DNA of 64,000 nucleotides from Tropicimonas aquimaris (GCF_042676185.1 NZ_JBHTJT010000060.1:186001-250000), one strand, 5' to 3'. Shown: positions 26,708-36,282, numbered from the stretch's first letter. The notes: a model not told the origin generated them from the sequence alone. Numbers and translations: made by a program.

Positions 26708-27535
26708 ATGTTCGAAAACCGGGCAATCGGTCTGGCCCTGGTCCTGCCCGCGGCGATCTTCGCCGCGGCGCTCTTCCTGCTGCCGGTCGGCATCCTCCTG
26801 TCAGAAGCCTTCCAGACCGAAACGGGATGGTCGCTGTCTGCCTATGGCGAGTTCTTCGCCTCGTCCCGCAACCAGACGGTGTTCTTCCGAACACTGAAGC
26901 TCGCCACGCTCGTCGCCGCGGTGTCGGCGGTGATTGGTTATGCGGCGGCCTTTGCCATCGTTAACCTGCCGCCCACATCGCGCGGGCGCATGTTTGGCCT
27001 CGTGACGCTGCCGTTGATGATCTCTCCCGTGGCGCGCACCTATGCCTGGCTGGTGATCCTCGGCCGCACCGGCTTCGTGAACCAGATTCTCGTCGATCTC
27101 GGCCTGATCGAGACGCCCATCCGCATCCTTTTCACCGAAACCGCGGTCTTCATAGGCCTGCTCCAGCTTTTCCTGCCGCTCATGATCATCTCGCTTGTCT
27201 CGGCGATGGAGAACATGCCGCGCGACGCGGTCCCGGCCGCCCGTATCCTCGGGGCGAACTGGCTCCAGGTGTTCTGGAAGGTAATTCTCCCGCTCACCCG
27301 CGAAGGGTTGGTGATCGGCGGCACGCTGGTCTTCACCGGCTCCATGACGGCCTATATCACGCCCGCCATCCTCGGCGGCTCCAAGGTGCTCATGCTGGAA
27401 ACCCTGCTCTACCAGCGGGTGACCGTGGCGAACGATTTCGTCGCCGCCTCCGTCATCGCCATGATCCTGATCGTCATGAGCTTTTCCGCCAACCTGCTGC
27501 TCAAGCGGCTTGCCACGGCGAGGCAATCGCGATGA
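26708..27535 (+). CDS. ABC transporter permease (PotB-like)
   Basis: 275 residues, six hydrophobic segments. The EAA region reads AARILGANWLQVFWKVILPL. Start ATG 26708 is 4 bases after the binding-protein stop, and its stop overlaps the next permease (ATGA), so the genes are translationally coupled. Inner membrane partner of the second permease. Confidence 0.92.
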   Translation: MFENRAIGLALVLPAAIFAAALFLLPVGILLSEAFQTETGWSLSAYGEFFASSRNQTVFFRTLKLATLVAAVSAVIGYAAAFAIVNLPPTSRGRMFGLVTLPLMISPVARTYAWLVILGRTGFVNQILVDLGLIETPIRILFTETAVFIGLLQLFLPLMIISLVSAMENMPRDAVPAARILGANWLQVFWKVILPLTREGLVIGGTLVFTGSMTAYITPAILGGSKVLMLETLLYQRVTVANDFVAASVIAMILIVMSFSANLLLKRLATARQSR

Positions 27536-28311
27536 ACAGCCGCCTCTCGACCTGGATCATCCTCGGCCTGACCCTGACCTTCCTGATCGGGCCGTTCCTC
27601 ATCATCATCGCCGCCGCGCTCTCGGCCGGCAACAACCTCGCATTCCCGCCGCAGGGCCTGTCGCTCAAGTGGTTCATCAAGGTCTTCGAGGTCGAGAGCT
27701 TCCGCGCCAGCTTCGGGGTCTCGATGTTCCTTGCCATCTTCGGCACGCTGGCCGCGCTGGTGCTGGGGGTCCCTGCCGCCTATGCGATGACCCGCTTCAA
27801 GGTGCCCGGCGCTGAGACGGTCAAGCTGATCGTGTCCTCGCCGATCATCGTGCCGGGAATCATCGTGGGCCTGGCGTTGCTGCAGTACTTTGTCATCCCG
27901 CTCGGCGTCGGGATCGGGCTGGCGCTGTTTCTCGCCCATACGGCGCTGATCCTGCCCTATGCGGTGCGCGTCGTCTCCGCCTCCATGGAGAACCTCCGCG
28001 TCGACATGGAGGAGGCCGCGCTGATGCTCGGCTGCACTCGTTTCGGCGCCTTCCGCCGGATCGTGCTGCCCAATATCCGCGGCGGCGTGCTGGCGGCCTT
28101 CATCCTCGGCTTCGTCACCTCGTTCAACCAGGTGCCGGTGTCGCTCTTTCTCTCGGGGCCGGGTCTGCGCACCCTGCCCATCGACATGATCGCCTATATG
28201 GAGATCAACTACGACCCGTCGGTGGCCGCGCTCTCGGCGCTGCTGGCGTTCATGTCGATCGGTATCGTCTTTGCCGCCGAACGTTTCATCGGATTGTCCC
28301 GCTATGTCTGA
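27532..28311 (+). CDS. ABC transporter permease (PotC-like)
   Basis: 259 residues with EAALMLGCTRFGAFRRIVLPN as the ABC-docking loop, and FNQVPVSLFLSGPG near the end. It overlaps the first permease by 4 bases. After it comes an unusual 168-base gap with GC hairpins before the ATPase; the operon remains in one direction. Confidence 0.92.
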   Translation: MNSRLSTWIILGLTLTFLIGPFLIIIAAALSAGNNLAFPPQGLSLKWFIKVFEVESFRASFGVSMFLAIFGTLAALVLGVPAAYAMTRFKVPGAETVKLIVSSPIIVPGIIVGLALLQYFVIPLGVGIGLALFLAHTALILPYAVRVVSASMENLRVDMEEAALMLGCTRFGAFRRIVLPNIRGGVLAAFILGFVTSFNQVPVSLFLSGPGLRTLPIDMIAYMEINYDPSVAALSALLAFMSIGIVFAAERFIGLSRYV

Positions 28312-28390
28312 CCCCAACTCAGTTGCACTGCCTCCCCATGGCGCCTTACTCCCGTGCGCCCGGCGGCCAGTGCCGGCAGCCTCCGCCCCA

Positions 28391-28420
28391 TCCCCCCTTC
28401 CAAGGGTGGGGGCTGCCCCC
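28391..28420. repeat. GC-rich inverted repeat inside the transporter operon (REP-like)
   Basis: Two alternative hairpins overlap: CCCTT-CC-AAGGG (28395-28406) and GGGGGC-T-GCCCCC (28408-28420), with C-runs before and after. They sit in the only long gap of this operon, between permease and ATPase. This shape is common for small dispersed repeats (REP/RIME-type) in proteobacteria. It may protect or attenuate the message. Copy number elsewhere cannot be seen here. Confidence 0.4.
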
Positions 28421-28479
28421 GATCCCGCGGCCGCGCGTCGCCCTTTCTCGCAGTACCCGCCGGCCGGAATATCACACCC

Positions 28480-29445
28480 ATGACCAACCAGGATTTCGTC
28501 TCCCTCCGGGATCTGACGCTCGCCTATGACAAAACCGTCGCGGTCGACCGCCTCGACCTGGACATCCGCAAGGGCGAGTTGATCGCGCTGCTCGGCCCGT
28601 CAGGCTGCGGCAAGACCACGACGATGCGCGCCATCGCGGGGCTTCTGACGCCTCGCAGCGGCTCCGTCCACATCGACGGTCGCGACGTGACGCGCCTGCC
28701 GCCGAGCCGCCGCGAGGTCGGCCTGGTGTTCCAGTCCTACGCGCTCTTTCCGCATCTGAGCGTGTTCGAGAATGTCGCCTTCGGCTTGCGGCTTCGGCAC
28801 GAGCCCGACCTTGAGGCCAAGGTAATGGCGGGGCTGGAGACCGTCGGCCTGACCGATTTCTCCAAGCGCCAGCCGGCCGACCTGTCTGGCGGCCAGCAAC
28901 AGCGTGTCTCGCTGGCAAGATCGCTGGTGATGCACCCCAAGGTGCTCCTGCTCGACGAGCCCCTCAGCAACCTCGACGCCCGCCTGCGGCTCGAGATGCG
29001 TACCGAGCTGCAGCGCGTGCAGCGCGAGACCGGCATCACCATGGTCTTCGTGACCCACGACCAGTCCGAGGCCTTGGCGCTGGCAGATCGCATCGTGCTG
29101 ATGCGCAACGGCGCCATCGAACAGGCCGGCACAGCCGAGGAGATCTACAACGCCCCCGTCTCCGGCTTCGCGGCCGACTTCATGGGCTTCGAGACGATCC
29201 TTCCGAGCGACGCGGGCGGCGGACTGGCCTGGCGCCCCGGCGCGGTGATACTTGGCAGCGGCCCGCATCAGGGCCAGATCCGCGGCGCCTCTTTCGCCGG
29301 CGAGCGGCGGGAATACGTGCTCGAAAGCGCGCTCGGCACGATCAAGGCGGATGTCCCGGTTGCGCTGCCGCGCTACGAGATTGGGCAGACGATCGCCTTC
29401 GACCTGCCCCGCGAGACCGCGGTGGAACTGGCGCGGATCGATTGA
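28480..29445 (+). CDS. ABC transporter ATP-binding protein (PotA-like)
   Basis: 321 residues. Walker A LLGPSGCGKTTT near residue 35, LSGGQQQRVSLARS signature, Walker B VLLLDEPLSNLD, followed by a short regulatory domain (about 235-321). ATG 28480 was chosen because MTNQDFVSLRDLTLAYDK is the normal start; an ATG 42 codons earlier would translate the repeat-rich gap. The next gene starts inside its stop codon (TGATG). Confidence 0.9.
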   Translation: MTNQDFVSLRDLTLAYDKTVAVDRLDLDIRKGELIALLGPSGCGKTTTMRAIAGLLTPRSGSVHIDGRDVTRLPPSRREVGLVFQSYALFPHLSVFENVAFGLRLRHEPDLEAKVMAGLETVGLTDFSKRQPADLSGGQQQRVSLARSLVMHPKVLLLDEPLSNLDARLRLEMRTELQRVQRETGITMVFVTHDQSEALALADRIVLMRNGAIEQAGTAEEIYNAPVSGFAADFMGFETILPSDAGGGLAWRPGAVILGSGPHQGQIRGASFAGERREYVLESALGTIKADVPVALPRYEIGQTIAFDLPRETAVELARID

Positions 29446-30335
29446 TGGGGATCTGGATCGACACCGACATGGGGGGCGACGACATCTTCGCGATCCTGCT
29501 CGCCGAACAGGCCCGGCAGATCGACGGCATGTCGCTCAGCTTCGGCAATGCCCCCCTGCCGCAGGTTCGCAGAAACGCGGCCGGTGCAGCCCGCGCCTTT
29601 GGCTGGCTGACGCCGATCCATGCCGGCGCGGAGCGGTCGATCCTTGGAGAGATCACCACCGCGCAGAATGTCCTAGGCGAGACCGGCTTGCCGACCCGCG
29701 GCGCGCAACTGCCCGACGCCGAGACGGACCATCCCCCCGCTCTGCCTGCCCTCGCCAACTGGCTTACGGGGCAGACCGAGGCCGAGATCCTCGCCCTCGG
29801 CCCCCTCACAAACCTCGCGGCACTTGCCCTGGCGCGCCCGGATCTCCTTCCCCGGATCGGGCGCATCGTCTGGATGGGCGGGGCGGCCGGACGTGGCAAT
29901 CACACGGCCTCCGCGGAGTTCAACGCCGCCGCCGATCCCGAAGCGCTGGCGATCCTGCTGGCCCGGGACCTGCCTCTCACAATGGTCGACCTCGACGCCT
30001 GTCGCCGCGTGGAAATCACCGAGGCCGATGTCGCGGCAACCGACGCCTCCCCCCTGCTGCGCGACCTCCTCGGCGGCTACCTCGACATCGCGCTATCGCG
30101 AGGCCGCCCGGCCATGCCGCTCTACGATCCCGTCGCTGCGGCCCTCCTCGCAGCGCCTGAGTTGTTCGACACCGCGCCGGCCGAGATCGTCGTCGAACTG
30201 GCGGGCGCGCATACCCGCGGGCGCACCGTCGTCGACCAGCGCCGGCCGGACCGTGCCAACGCCATGATCGTTCGGGATCTTGACGCCCCCTCGGTCAGGT
30301 CGCTGTGCCTGCGGGCCCTGGAGACACGGCCGTGA
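29445..30335 (+). CDS. Nucleoside hydrolase (inosine/uridine-preferring family)
   Basis: 296 residues. The metal/ribose motif DxDxxxDD appears as DTDMGGDD in the first 15 residues, where the family usually has DTDPGIDD. ALGPLTNLA and IVWMGGAA are the other family marks. It hydrolyses the N-glycosidic bond of ribonucleosides, giving a base and ribose. It starts in the ATPase stop (TGATG) and its own end overlaps the adenine deaminase start by 4 bases. The Pro-to-Met change in the motif may shift specificity. Confidence 0.9.
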   Translation: MGIWIDTDMGGDDIFAILLAEQARQIDGMSLSFGNAPLPQVRRNAAGAARAFGWLTPIHAGAERSILGEITTAQNVLGETGLPTRGAQLPDAETDHPPALPALANWLTGQTEAEILALGPLTNLAALALARPDLLPRIGRIVWMGGAAGRGNHTASAEFNAAADPEALAILLARDLPLTMVDLDACRRVEITEADVAATDASPLLRDLLGGYLDIALSRGRPAMPLYDPVAAALLAAPELFDTAPAEIVVELAGAHTRGRTVVDQRRPDRANAMIVRDLDAPSVRSLCLRALETRP

Positions 30336-32095
30336 GCGTCGAGCCGCAGGATCTCGATGAAGCCGGCCTCCGGGACCGCGCTGTTGCCGCGGCGCGCGGC
30401 GACGCCCCGTTCGACCGGCTCATTCTGGGCGCGACGCTCGCCGACGTGGTCACCGGAGAGCTGCGCCCGGCCGATATCGGGCTGGTCGGGCCGCTGATCG
30501 CCTCGGTCCACCTACCGGGAACGCGGAGCGACGCGACCGACATTGTCGACGCCACCGGCCTCGTTGCCGCGCCTAGCCTGATCGACACGCATATGCATGT
30601 CGAAAGCTCCATGATCACGCCCGAAACCTATGCCGCCGCCGTGCTGCCCCGGGGCGTTACAACCGTCGTCTGGGATCCCCACGAGTTCGGAAACGTCGCG
30701 GGGCTCGCCGGGGTCGGCTATGCGCTCGACAGCGCCGCCAGGTCGGCGCTGCGAATCCTGCCGCTTGCGCCATCCTGCGTGCCCTCCGCGCCCGGATACG
30801 AGACCGCCGGCGCCGACTTTGACGCGCCGGTGATTGCCGGGATGCTCTCCGACCCCGGCATCCATGGTCTGGCCGAAGTCATGGACATGCGCGCCGTCAC
30901 GTCCCGCACCGAGCGGATGCGCGGGATCGTGCAGGCCGGGCTGCACTCACGCAAGATGGTCTGTGGCCATGCCCGCAGCCTGACTGGGCCAGACCTGCAG
31001 GCCTATGCCGCCGCCGGCATCACCTCCGACCACGAGGTGACCTCTGCCGATGACCTCATGGAGAAGCTTCGCGCCGGGCTGACCATCGAGCTGCGGGGAT
31101 CGCACCCCTACTTGCTGCCGGAGTTCGCCAACCGACTGCAGTCGCTGCCTCAGATGCCGCCCACCGTGACCTTCTGCTCCGACGACGTCTTTCCCGACGA
31201 CCTGCTGGCCACCGGCGGCGTCGACGAGATGCTGCGCAAGATGATCGCCCACGGGCTCGCCCCGATGCGGGCGTTGCAGGCTGCAACGCTGAACGCGGCA
31301 ATCCGTATCGGCCGACCGGATCTCGGCCTGATCGGCCCTGGCAAGCGGGCCGATATCCTGTTGCTGGAGGATCTGGAGGCGGTCCGCGTTCGCCACGTGC
31401 TGCGCAACGGCGCGCCCATTGATGTCCAGGGGGCGGCCTCCCGTTTCCCGGACGCCTTTCTCGACACTTGCGCGCTGCCACTTGTGCGTCCAGACGATTT
31501 CGACGTGCCGGCCAAGGGGCCAACCGTCCGCCTCGCCACGATTTCCCACCCGCGCTTCACCGAATGGGGCGAGATCACTGCCGATGTGCGCAACGGAGTC
31601 GTCGTCCCGCCGTCCGGCACGACCAGAATAGCCGTGATCAACCGCCATGGTGGGGATACGGCTCCGAAGGTGGGGTTCCTGCGGGGCTGGGGCCAGTGGA
31701 ACGGCGCCTTCGCGACAACGGTCAGCCACGACAGCCACAATCTGACCGTGTTCGGGAATTCCCCACAAGACATGGCCGCCGCAGCGAATGCCGTAATTGC
31801 GACCCGCGGCGGCATGGCTGTGGCTCAGGGCGGCGCTGCGACCGCAGTGCTGCCGTTGCCGGTGGCGGGGCTCGTTTCGGATGCACCACTGGAGCAGGTC
31901 GCGGAGGCATTCTCTGCCGTTCGATCCGCGATGGGGGGCGTGGTCAAATGGGAGCCGCCCTATCTCACCTTCAAGGCGCTGGTCGGCGCGACGCTCGCCT
32001 GCAACGCTGGCCCGCACCAGACTGACCGCGGCATCGCGGATTCCCACGAGGGCATCCTGCGCCTCTCCCCAATCCTCGCGGACGGGTCAGGCTGA
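30332..32095 (+). CDS. ade: Adenine deaminase
   Basis: 587 residues from GTG 30332, which overlaps the nucleoside hydrolase stop (GTGA). It has the metal-dependent amidohydrolase pattern of adenine deaminase: DTHMHVESSM (after SLI), WDPHEFGNVAG, the VCGHARSLTG/SDHEVTS pair, FCSDDVFPDD and the late SHDSHNLTVFG. It converts adenine to hypoxanthine and ammonia in the cytosol, right after the hydrolase releases adenine, so the operon reads as import, cleavage and deamination. It converges with the M20 gene, with a 9-base overlap. Confidence 0.93.
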   Translation: MSVEPQDLDEAGLRDRAVAAARGDAPFDRLILGATLADVVTGELRPADIGLVGPLIASVHLPGTRSDATDIVDATGLVAAPSLIDTHMHVESSMITPETYAAAVLPRGVTTVVWDPHEFGNVAGLAGVGYALDSAARSALRILPLAPSCVPSAPGYETAGADFDAPVIAGMLSDPGIHGLAEVMDMRAVTSRTERMRGIVQAGLHSRKMVCGHARSLTGPDLQAYAAAGITSDHEVTSADDLMEKLRAGLTIELRGSHPYLLPEFANRLQSLPQMPPTVTFCSDDVFPDDLLATGGVDEMLRKMIAHGLAPMRALQAATLNAAIRIGRPDLGLIGPGKRADILLLEDLEAVRVRHVLRNGAPIDVQGAASRFPDAFLDTCALPLVRPDDFDVPAKGPTVRLATISHPRFTEWGEITADVRNGVVVPPSGTTRIAVINRHGGDTAPKVGFLRGWGQWNGAFATTVSHDSHNLTVFGNSPQDMAAAANAVIATRGGMAVAQGGAATAVLPLPVAGLVSDAPLEQVAEAFSAVRSAMGGVVKWEPPYLTFKALVGATLACNAGPHQTDRGIADSHEGILRLSPILADGSG

Positions 32096-33244
32096 CAGGG
32101 CCTGCCGCGCCACCTCTGCCCAGAAGGCAACGCCCGTAGCTATCGCGGAATCGTTGAAATCGTAGCCGGTGTTATGATGCAGCGCGCCATCGACAGCCGG
32201 CCCGTTTCCGAGCCAGACATAGGCGCCCGGCACCGCCTCTCCGAAGAAGGCGAAATCGTCGCCCGCTGTCGAGGGCGGGAAATCGGTGCGCACGCCGCCA
32301 CGCGACACGGCTTGCGCCGCTGCCAGTGCCACCGCCGTCGCTCCGACGTCATTCACCACCGGCGGTATGCGGCGAATGAAGTGATACTCGGCGCGCACGC
32401 CCATGGCCTGCGCCATGCCCTCAGCGAGCTGGCCGATCTCCGTCTCGAGCTGATCGCGCACATAGGGAGAATAGGCCCGGGCGGTGCCTCCGATCTCCAC
32501 GAAATCCGGGATCGCGTTCAGCGCTTCGGGATTGCCGGCTGCCACCGAACAGGCGCTGACCACCGCGGGCTGCAACGGATCGACCACCCGGCCTGGAATG
32601 GTCTGCAAAGCCGCGATGAAATGCCCGGCCACGGTCACCGGATCGCGGCCGAGATGCGGCTTGGCCCCGTGCGTGCCGACCCCGCGGAAGGCCACGCGCC
32701 AGCTGTCCGACGAGGCGAGCTGCGGGCCGGCGACCACGGCCATCTCGTCCGCTGCCAGCCCCGGCATGTTGTGCAGCCCGAAGACCAGGTCGCACGGAAA
32801 GCGCTCAAAGAGCCCCTCCTCGACCATGCGTTTCGCCCCGCCGCGTCCCTCCTCGGCCGGCTGAAAGATGAAATACACCGTGCCCTCGGGCGGATTCGTA
32901 GTAAGCGCCGCGGCAGCCCCGAGGAGCATCGTGGTGTGCCCGTCGTGACCGCAGGCATGCATCTTGCCCGGCACGGTCGAGGCCCAGGGTGGCGTGCCCG
33001 TTTCCGGCATCGCCAGCGCATCCATGTCCGCCCGAAGCCCGACTGCCCTGCCGCCGCCGTTACGCAGGGCACCAACGACACCCGTCCCCCCGATGCCCTC
33101 TGACACCTCCAGCCCGAGGTCGCGCAAAAAGCCGGCAACGATCGCGGCGGTGCGCGTTTCCTCGAAGCCGAGCTCGGGATTGGCGTGCAGATCGCGACGG
33201 ATTTCGATGAGGCGCGGAAGGTCGATGGACGATGGCTCTGTCAT
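32087..33244 (-). CDS. M20-family amidohydrolase (hippurate hydrolase / IAA-amino acid hydrolase type)
   Basis: 385 residues from ATG 33244; an upstream start is possible but its first codons are not homologous. Typical M20 carboxypeptidase: RADMDALAMPE, HACGHDGHTTMLLG and FQPAEEGRGGAKRMV with metal-binding His/Asp/Glu, and the lid motif GVGTHGAKPH. It hydrolyses an N-acyl amino acid or similar amide. It lies opposite to adenine deaminase and divergent (47 bases) from the phosphoribosyltransferase, so its link to purine use is only positional. Confidence 0.88.
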   Translation of the reverse strand: MTEPSSIDLPRLIEIRRDLHANPELGFEETRTAAIVAGFLRDLGLEVSEGIGGTGVVGALRNGGGRAVGLRADMDALAMPETGTPPWASTVPGKMHACGHDGHTTMLLGAAAALTTNPPEGTVYFIFQPAEEGRGGAKRMVEEGLFERFPCDLVFGLHNMPGLAADEMAVVAGPQLASSDSWRVAFRGVGTHGAKPHLGRDPVTVAGHFIAALQTIPGRVVDPLQPAVVSACSVAAGNPEALNAIPDFVEIGGTARAYSPYVRDQLETEIGQLAEGMAQAMGVRAEYHFIRRIPPVVNDVGATAVALAAAQAVSRGGVRTDFPPSTAGDDFAFFGEAVPGAYVWLGNGPAVDGALHHNTGYDFNDSAIATGVAFWAEVARQALSA

Positions 33245-33291
33245 GCCGCTATGTGTACCCAACGCTTCGAGGATTGAACAGGACACAGCAC

Positions 33292-33975
33292 ATGGAACCG
33301 CATGAATTCTGGCAGGAAATCCACCCGCCCGAGGATGCCGTTCCGCCCCCCTGGCAGGATCGTTTCCCGGCGCGCCTGCCCGATGGGCGCATCCTGTTCC
33401 TGCCGATCCGCGCGCTCGGAGACGGCGCCACGGGCATTGCCTCGCTCATCCTCAACCAGGCCGGCTTCGACGTGGAGACCACGCTCGCCGAGATGCTCGC
33501 CGCGCAGCTCGCGCCGCTGGATCTCGACATCGTCGTCGGCCTGCCCACGCTCGGCCTGTCGCTGGCCCGATCGGTGGCCGAGCGGCTGGGGCACGCGCGC
33601 TATGTGCCGCTCGGCACCTCGCGGAAATTCTGGTATCGCGACGAGCTGTCCATCCCGCTCGCCTCCATCACCAGTCCCGGCGCCACCAAGCGCCTCTACA
33701 TCGACCCCCGGCTTCTCCCGCTCCTCGAAGACGCCCGTATCGCCCTGATCGACGACGTCATCAGCTCGGGGACCTCGATCACCGCGGGGCTGGACCTGCT
33801 GAAACACGCGGGGCATCGACCGGAGGTCGTCGCCGCCGCTATGCTGCAGACAACTCGCTGGAAAGCGATGCTTTTCGATGGCCACAAGTTTGGCGAAGAC
33901 CACGTGAAGGGCGTGATCCGAACGCCGCTGCTGCGCATGACGCCGCGGGGATGGCATCCGGCCGATCCCGACTGA
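33292..33975 (+). CDS. Phosphoribosyltransferase (type I, purine-salvage-like)
   Basis: 227 residues from ATG 33292 with AGGA upstream. The PRPP-binding motif is RIALIDDVISSGTSI with Asp154-Asp155 and the GTS loop, preceded by VVGLPTLGLSLA, the pyrophosphate-loop region. It is of the ComF/adenine-phosphoribosyltransferase-like class and longer than standard apt. Given the adenine deaminase and nucleoside hydrolase beside it, salvage of hypoxanthine, adenine or a related base to the nucleotide is likely; base specificity is not visible. Divergent from the M20 gene. Confidence 0.85.
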   Translation: MEPHEFWQEIHPPEDAVPPPWQDRFPARLPDGRILFLPIRALGDGATGIASLILNQAGFDVETTLAEMLAAQLAPLDLDIVVGLPTLGLSLARSVAERLGHARYVPLGTSRKFWYRDELSIPLASITSPGATKRLYIDPRLLPLLEDARIALIDDVISSGTSITAGLDLLKHAGHRPEVVAAAMLQTTRWKAMLFDGHKFGEDHVKGVIRTPLLRMTPRGWHPADPD

Positions 33976-34191
33976 GAAAGCCGGCACCCAGGATGCCGTT
34001 AGGGCAGTTTCGCAGATTTCCTAGGGTGTTATCGCTGCCGGTCGAATGGAGCATCTTGCAACTCCCCTCAACGGGGCCGAACATAACCCGCGCGAGCCGT
34101 CCGCTCGCCGGCGGCTCAACGGGCGGCCCGCTCATCGAGAGGATGCTCTGCCTCGCCCACCCGAGCCGAAGCTCGTGACTGGAGACCCGAC

Positions 34192-34623
34192 ATGCTGATA
34201 GGACTCGACCCCGTTCTCTCGCCCGACATGCTTCGCGTCCTGCGCGCGATGGGGCATGGGGATGTTATCGCGGTGGTAGACGCGAATTTTCCGGCCGATG
34301 CCTGCGCAAAGCGGCTCGTGCGGGCCGACGGGCTTTCGGCGACCCGCGTGCTGCAAGCGATCCTCTCGATCATGCCGCTCGATCACATGTCGGACCCCGC
34401 AGCTTTTTCCATGGAGGTCGTAGGCGATCCGGCTGCCGTCCCGCCCGCAGTGGCGGACTTCCAGGAAACCATCGACAGCACGGCCGACACCCCGTCCCGT
34501 ATCGGGCCGGTCGAGCGGTTTGCCTTCTACGAGAAGGCGCGTGACGCCTATGCCATCGTCCAGACGGGCGAGCGGCGGCTCTACGGGAACATCCTGCTGG
34601 TCAAGGGCGTGATTCAGCCCTGA
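34192..34623 (+). CDS. FucU/RbsD-family sugar mutarotase
   Basis: 143 residues, full length of the RbsD/FucU fold. GHGDVIAVVDANFPA carries the catalytic His and Asp near residues 22-29, and the C-terminal YGNILLVKG is the usual end. These enzymes speed the alpha/beta anomer exchange of fucose or ribose after import. A second, true RbsD lies at 51178, and this one sits beside the fucose-type genes, so FucU is the better label. Convergent with the FGGY kinase (30 bases). Confidence 0.87.
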   Translation: MLIGLDPVLSPDMLRVLRAMGHGDVIAVVDANFPADACAKRLVRADGLSATRVLQAILSIMPLDHMSDPAAFSMEVVGDPAAVPPAVADFQETIDSTADTPSRIGPVERFAFYEKARDAYAIVQTGERRLYGNILLVKGVIQP

Positions 34624-34653
34624 CCATGCGCCGTCCGGCTCCGCGTCCTGGCG

Positions 34654-36282
34654 TTAGGCGTCCTGACCCTCCATCAGCGCCGCATATGCCGCGAAATCCT
34701 CCTGCATTCGGCGGAAGACCCGGTATTTTCTGTCGTGGAATGCGGCGATCTCGCCGGTCCGCGGGGCTATCTCGATCCCTGGCCCGCTCATCGCGCCCAT
34801 CGCCGCGGGAAGGTCGGCATAGCCGCCGCCCGCAACAGCACCGAGCATGGCCGAACCAAGGAGCACCGGCTCCTTCTGCTCCGGCACGATCACCTTGCAC
34901 CCGCAGGCATCCGCCATCTCCCGCAGGAACAGGGCGTTGCGGGCGAGCCCGCCGCTGACCACCATCGTCGTGACCTCCACCCCCTGCGCCGCCATCTCCT
35001 CCAGCACGTGCCGCGTGCCGTAGGAAAGAGCCTGCAGCGTGGCAAGGTAGTCGAGCGCGAGGTCCTCGAACCCGTGTTCCAGCGACAGCCCGCTGATCGC
35101 CCCGCGCCGGGTCGGGTCCGCCAGAGGCGCGCGGTTGCCGTGGAAATCCGGCTGCACATGGCGGTGCGCGGTGAGCAACGCCGTCTCCTCCCCCATCCCG
35201 GCCAGCACATCCGCCAGAAGCGCATGGATCGAGCGGCCCTCCTCCTCGGCTCTGGCGCGCAGCATGGCGCTTGCCGAATGCCGCGCGACGACCGCGTCGA
35301 TCAGCGCACCGGCCGCGGATTGCCCGCCTTCCAGCGCCCAGAGATCCGGCAGCAGGACCGAGTAATACGGGCCCCAGACGCCGGGCACGAAGGCAGGCTC
35401 GGGGGTAACGGTGATGTGGCAGGTCGAGGTGCCCGCGATTACGGCCATTCGTTCGGTCAGGGCGGCATGCCCGGGCATCGCGCCGAGGGTGCCGAGCGCA
35501 CCCGAATAGGCGTCAATCAGGCCCGCGGCGACCGGGGTTCCCTCGGCCAGTCCAAGTTCCTCCGCGGCCCGTGCGTTCAGACGGCCTGCGCTCTCCTCGG
35601 GCGAGAGGAACTTGGTCCCGATCATCGCGTGCCCGGCGCCGGCGAGTTCTTCCAGCCCGATCTCGGCCAGAAAGGCGTCGTCCCAGCCCTCTCCTCCGCG
35701 CCCTTTCTGAGCCATGTAGGTCCATTTGCAGGTGCTGGAACAGAGCGAGCGCACCTGGCTGCCCGTCGCTCGCCAGACCAGCCAGTCCGGCAGATCGAAG
35801 AACAGCCCGGCGCGCTCCCAGGCCTCGGGCAGGTTGCGCTTCAGCCAGCGCAGCTTTGGCATCTCCATCTCCGGCGAGATCACGCTACCGACATAGCGCA
35901 GCACCTCGGCGCCGGTGGCATTGATCGCCTCGGCATCGGCGACGGCGCGGTGATCCATCCAAAGGATGATGTCCTGCTCGGGTGCGCCGTCGGGGCTCAC
36001 GCTTACCGGCGCGCCGTCGGCGGTGCAGACCACCAGCGAGCAGGTGGCGTCGAAACCGATCCCGCCGATCTCCGCGGGTGAGAGCCCAGCCTGCGCCATC
36101 GCCGCCCGCACCGAGACGCAGATCGCCTCCCAGATGTCGGCCGAGGACTGCTGGATGAAATCTGGCTGCGGCCGGAATGCCGCCGTCTCGCGGGATGCGA
36201 CCCCTAGCAAGGTCCCGCTCCCATCAAAGACTCCGGCGCGGGCGCTTCCCGTGCCGACGTCGATCCCAAGAAAGCACGTCAC
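34654..36282 (-). CDS. FGGY-family carbohydrate kinase, D-ribulokinase-like
   Basis: 542 residues, two-domain FGGY kinase. N-terminal phosphate loop DVGTGSARAGVF and ILWMDHRAVADA; C-terminal ADP site IAGTSTCHITV and GGLARNALFLRE. Length and pattern match the pentulose-kinase group that phosphorylates D-ribulose or ribitol-derived ketoses (eukaryotic FGGY, bacterial YpCarbK), rather than xylulokinase or glycerol kinase. It would feed D-ribulose 5-phosphate to the pentose-phosphate route. A TCGAAACG-bearing element (36378-36388) lies just upstream of its start. Confidence 0.85.
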   Translation of the reverse strand: MTCFLGIDVGTGSARAGVFDGSGTLLGVASRETAAFRPQPDFIQQSSADIWEAICVSVRAAMAQAGLSPAEIGGIGFDATCSLVVCTADGAPVSVSPDGAPEQDIILWMDHRAVADAEAINATGAEVLRYVGSVISPEMEMPKLRWLKRNLPEAWERAGLFFDLPDWLVWRATGSQVRSLCSSTCKWTYMAQKGRGGEGWDDAFLAEIGLEELAGAGHAMIGTKFLSPEESAGRLNARAAEELGLAEGTPVAAGLIDAYSGALGTLGAMPGHAALTERMAVIAGTSTCHITVTPEPAFVPGVWGPYYSVLLPDLWALEGGQSAAGALIDAVVARHSASAMLRARAEEEGRSIHALLADVLAGMGEETALLTAHRHVQPDFHGNRAPLADPTRRGAISGLSLEHGFEDLALDYLATLQALSYGTRHVLEEMAAQGVEVTTMVVSGGLARNALFLREMADACGCKVIVPEQKEPVLLGSAMLGAVAGGGYADLPAAMGAMSGPGIEIAPRTGEIAAFHDRKYRVFRRMQEDFAAYAALMEGQDA

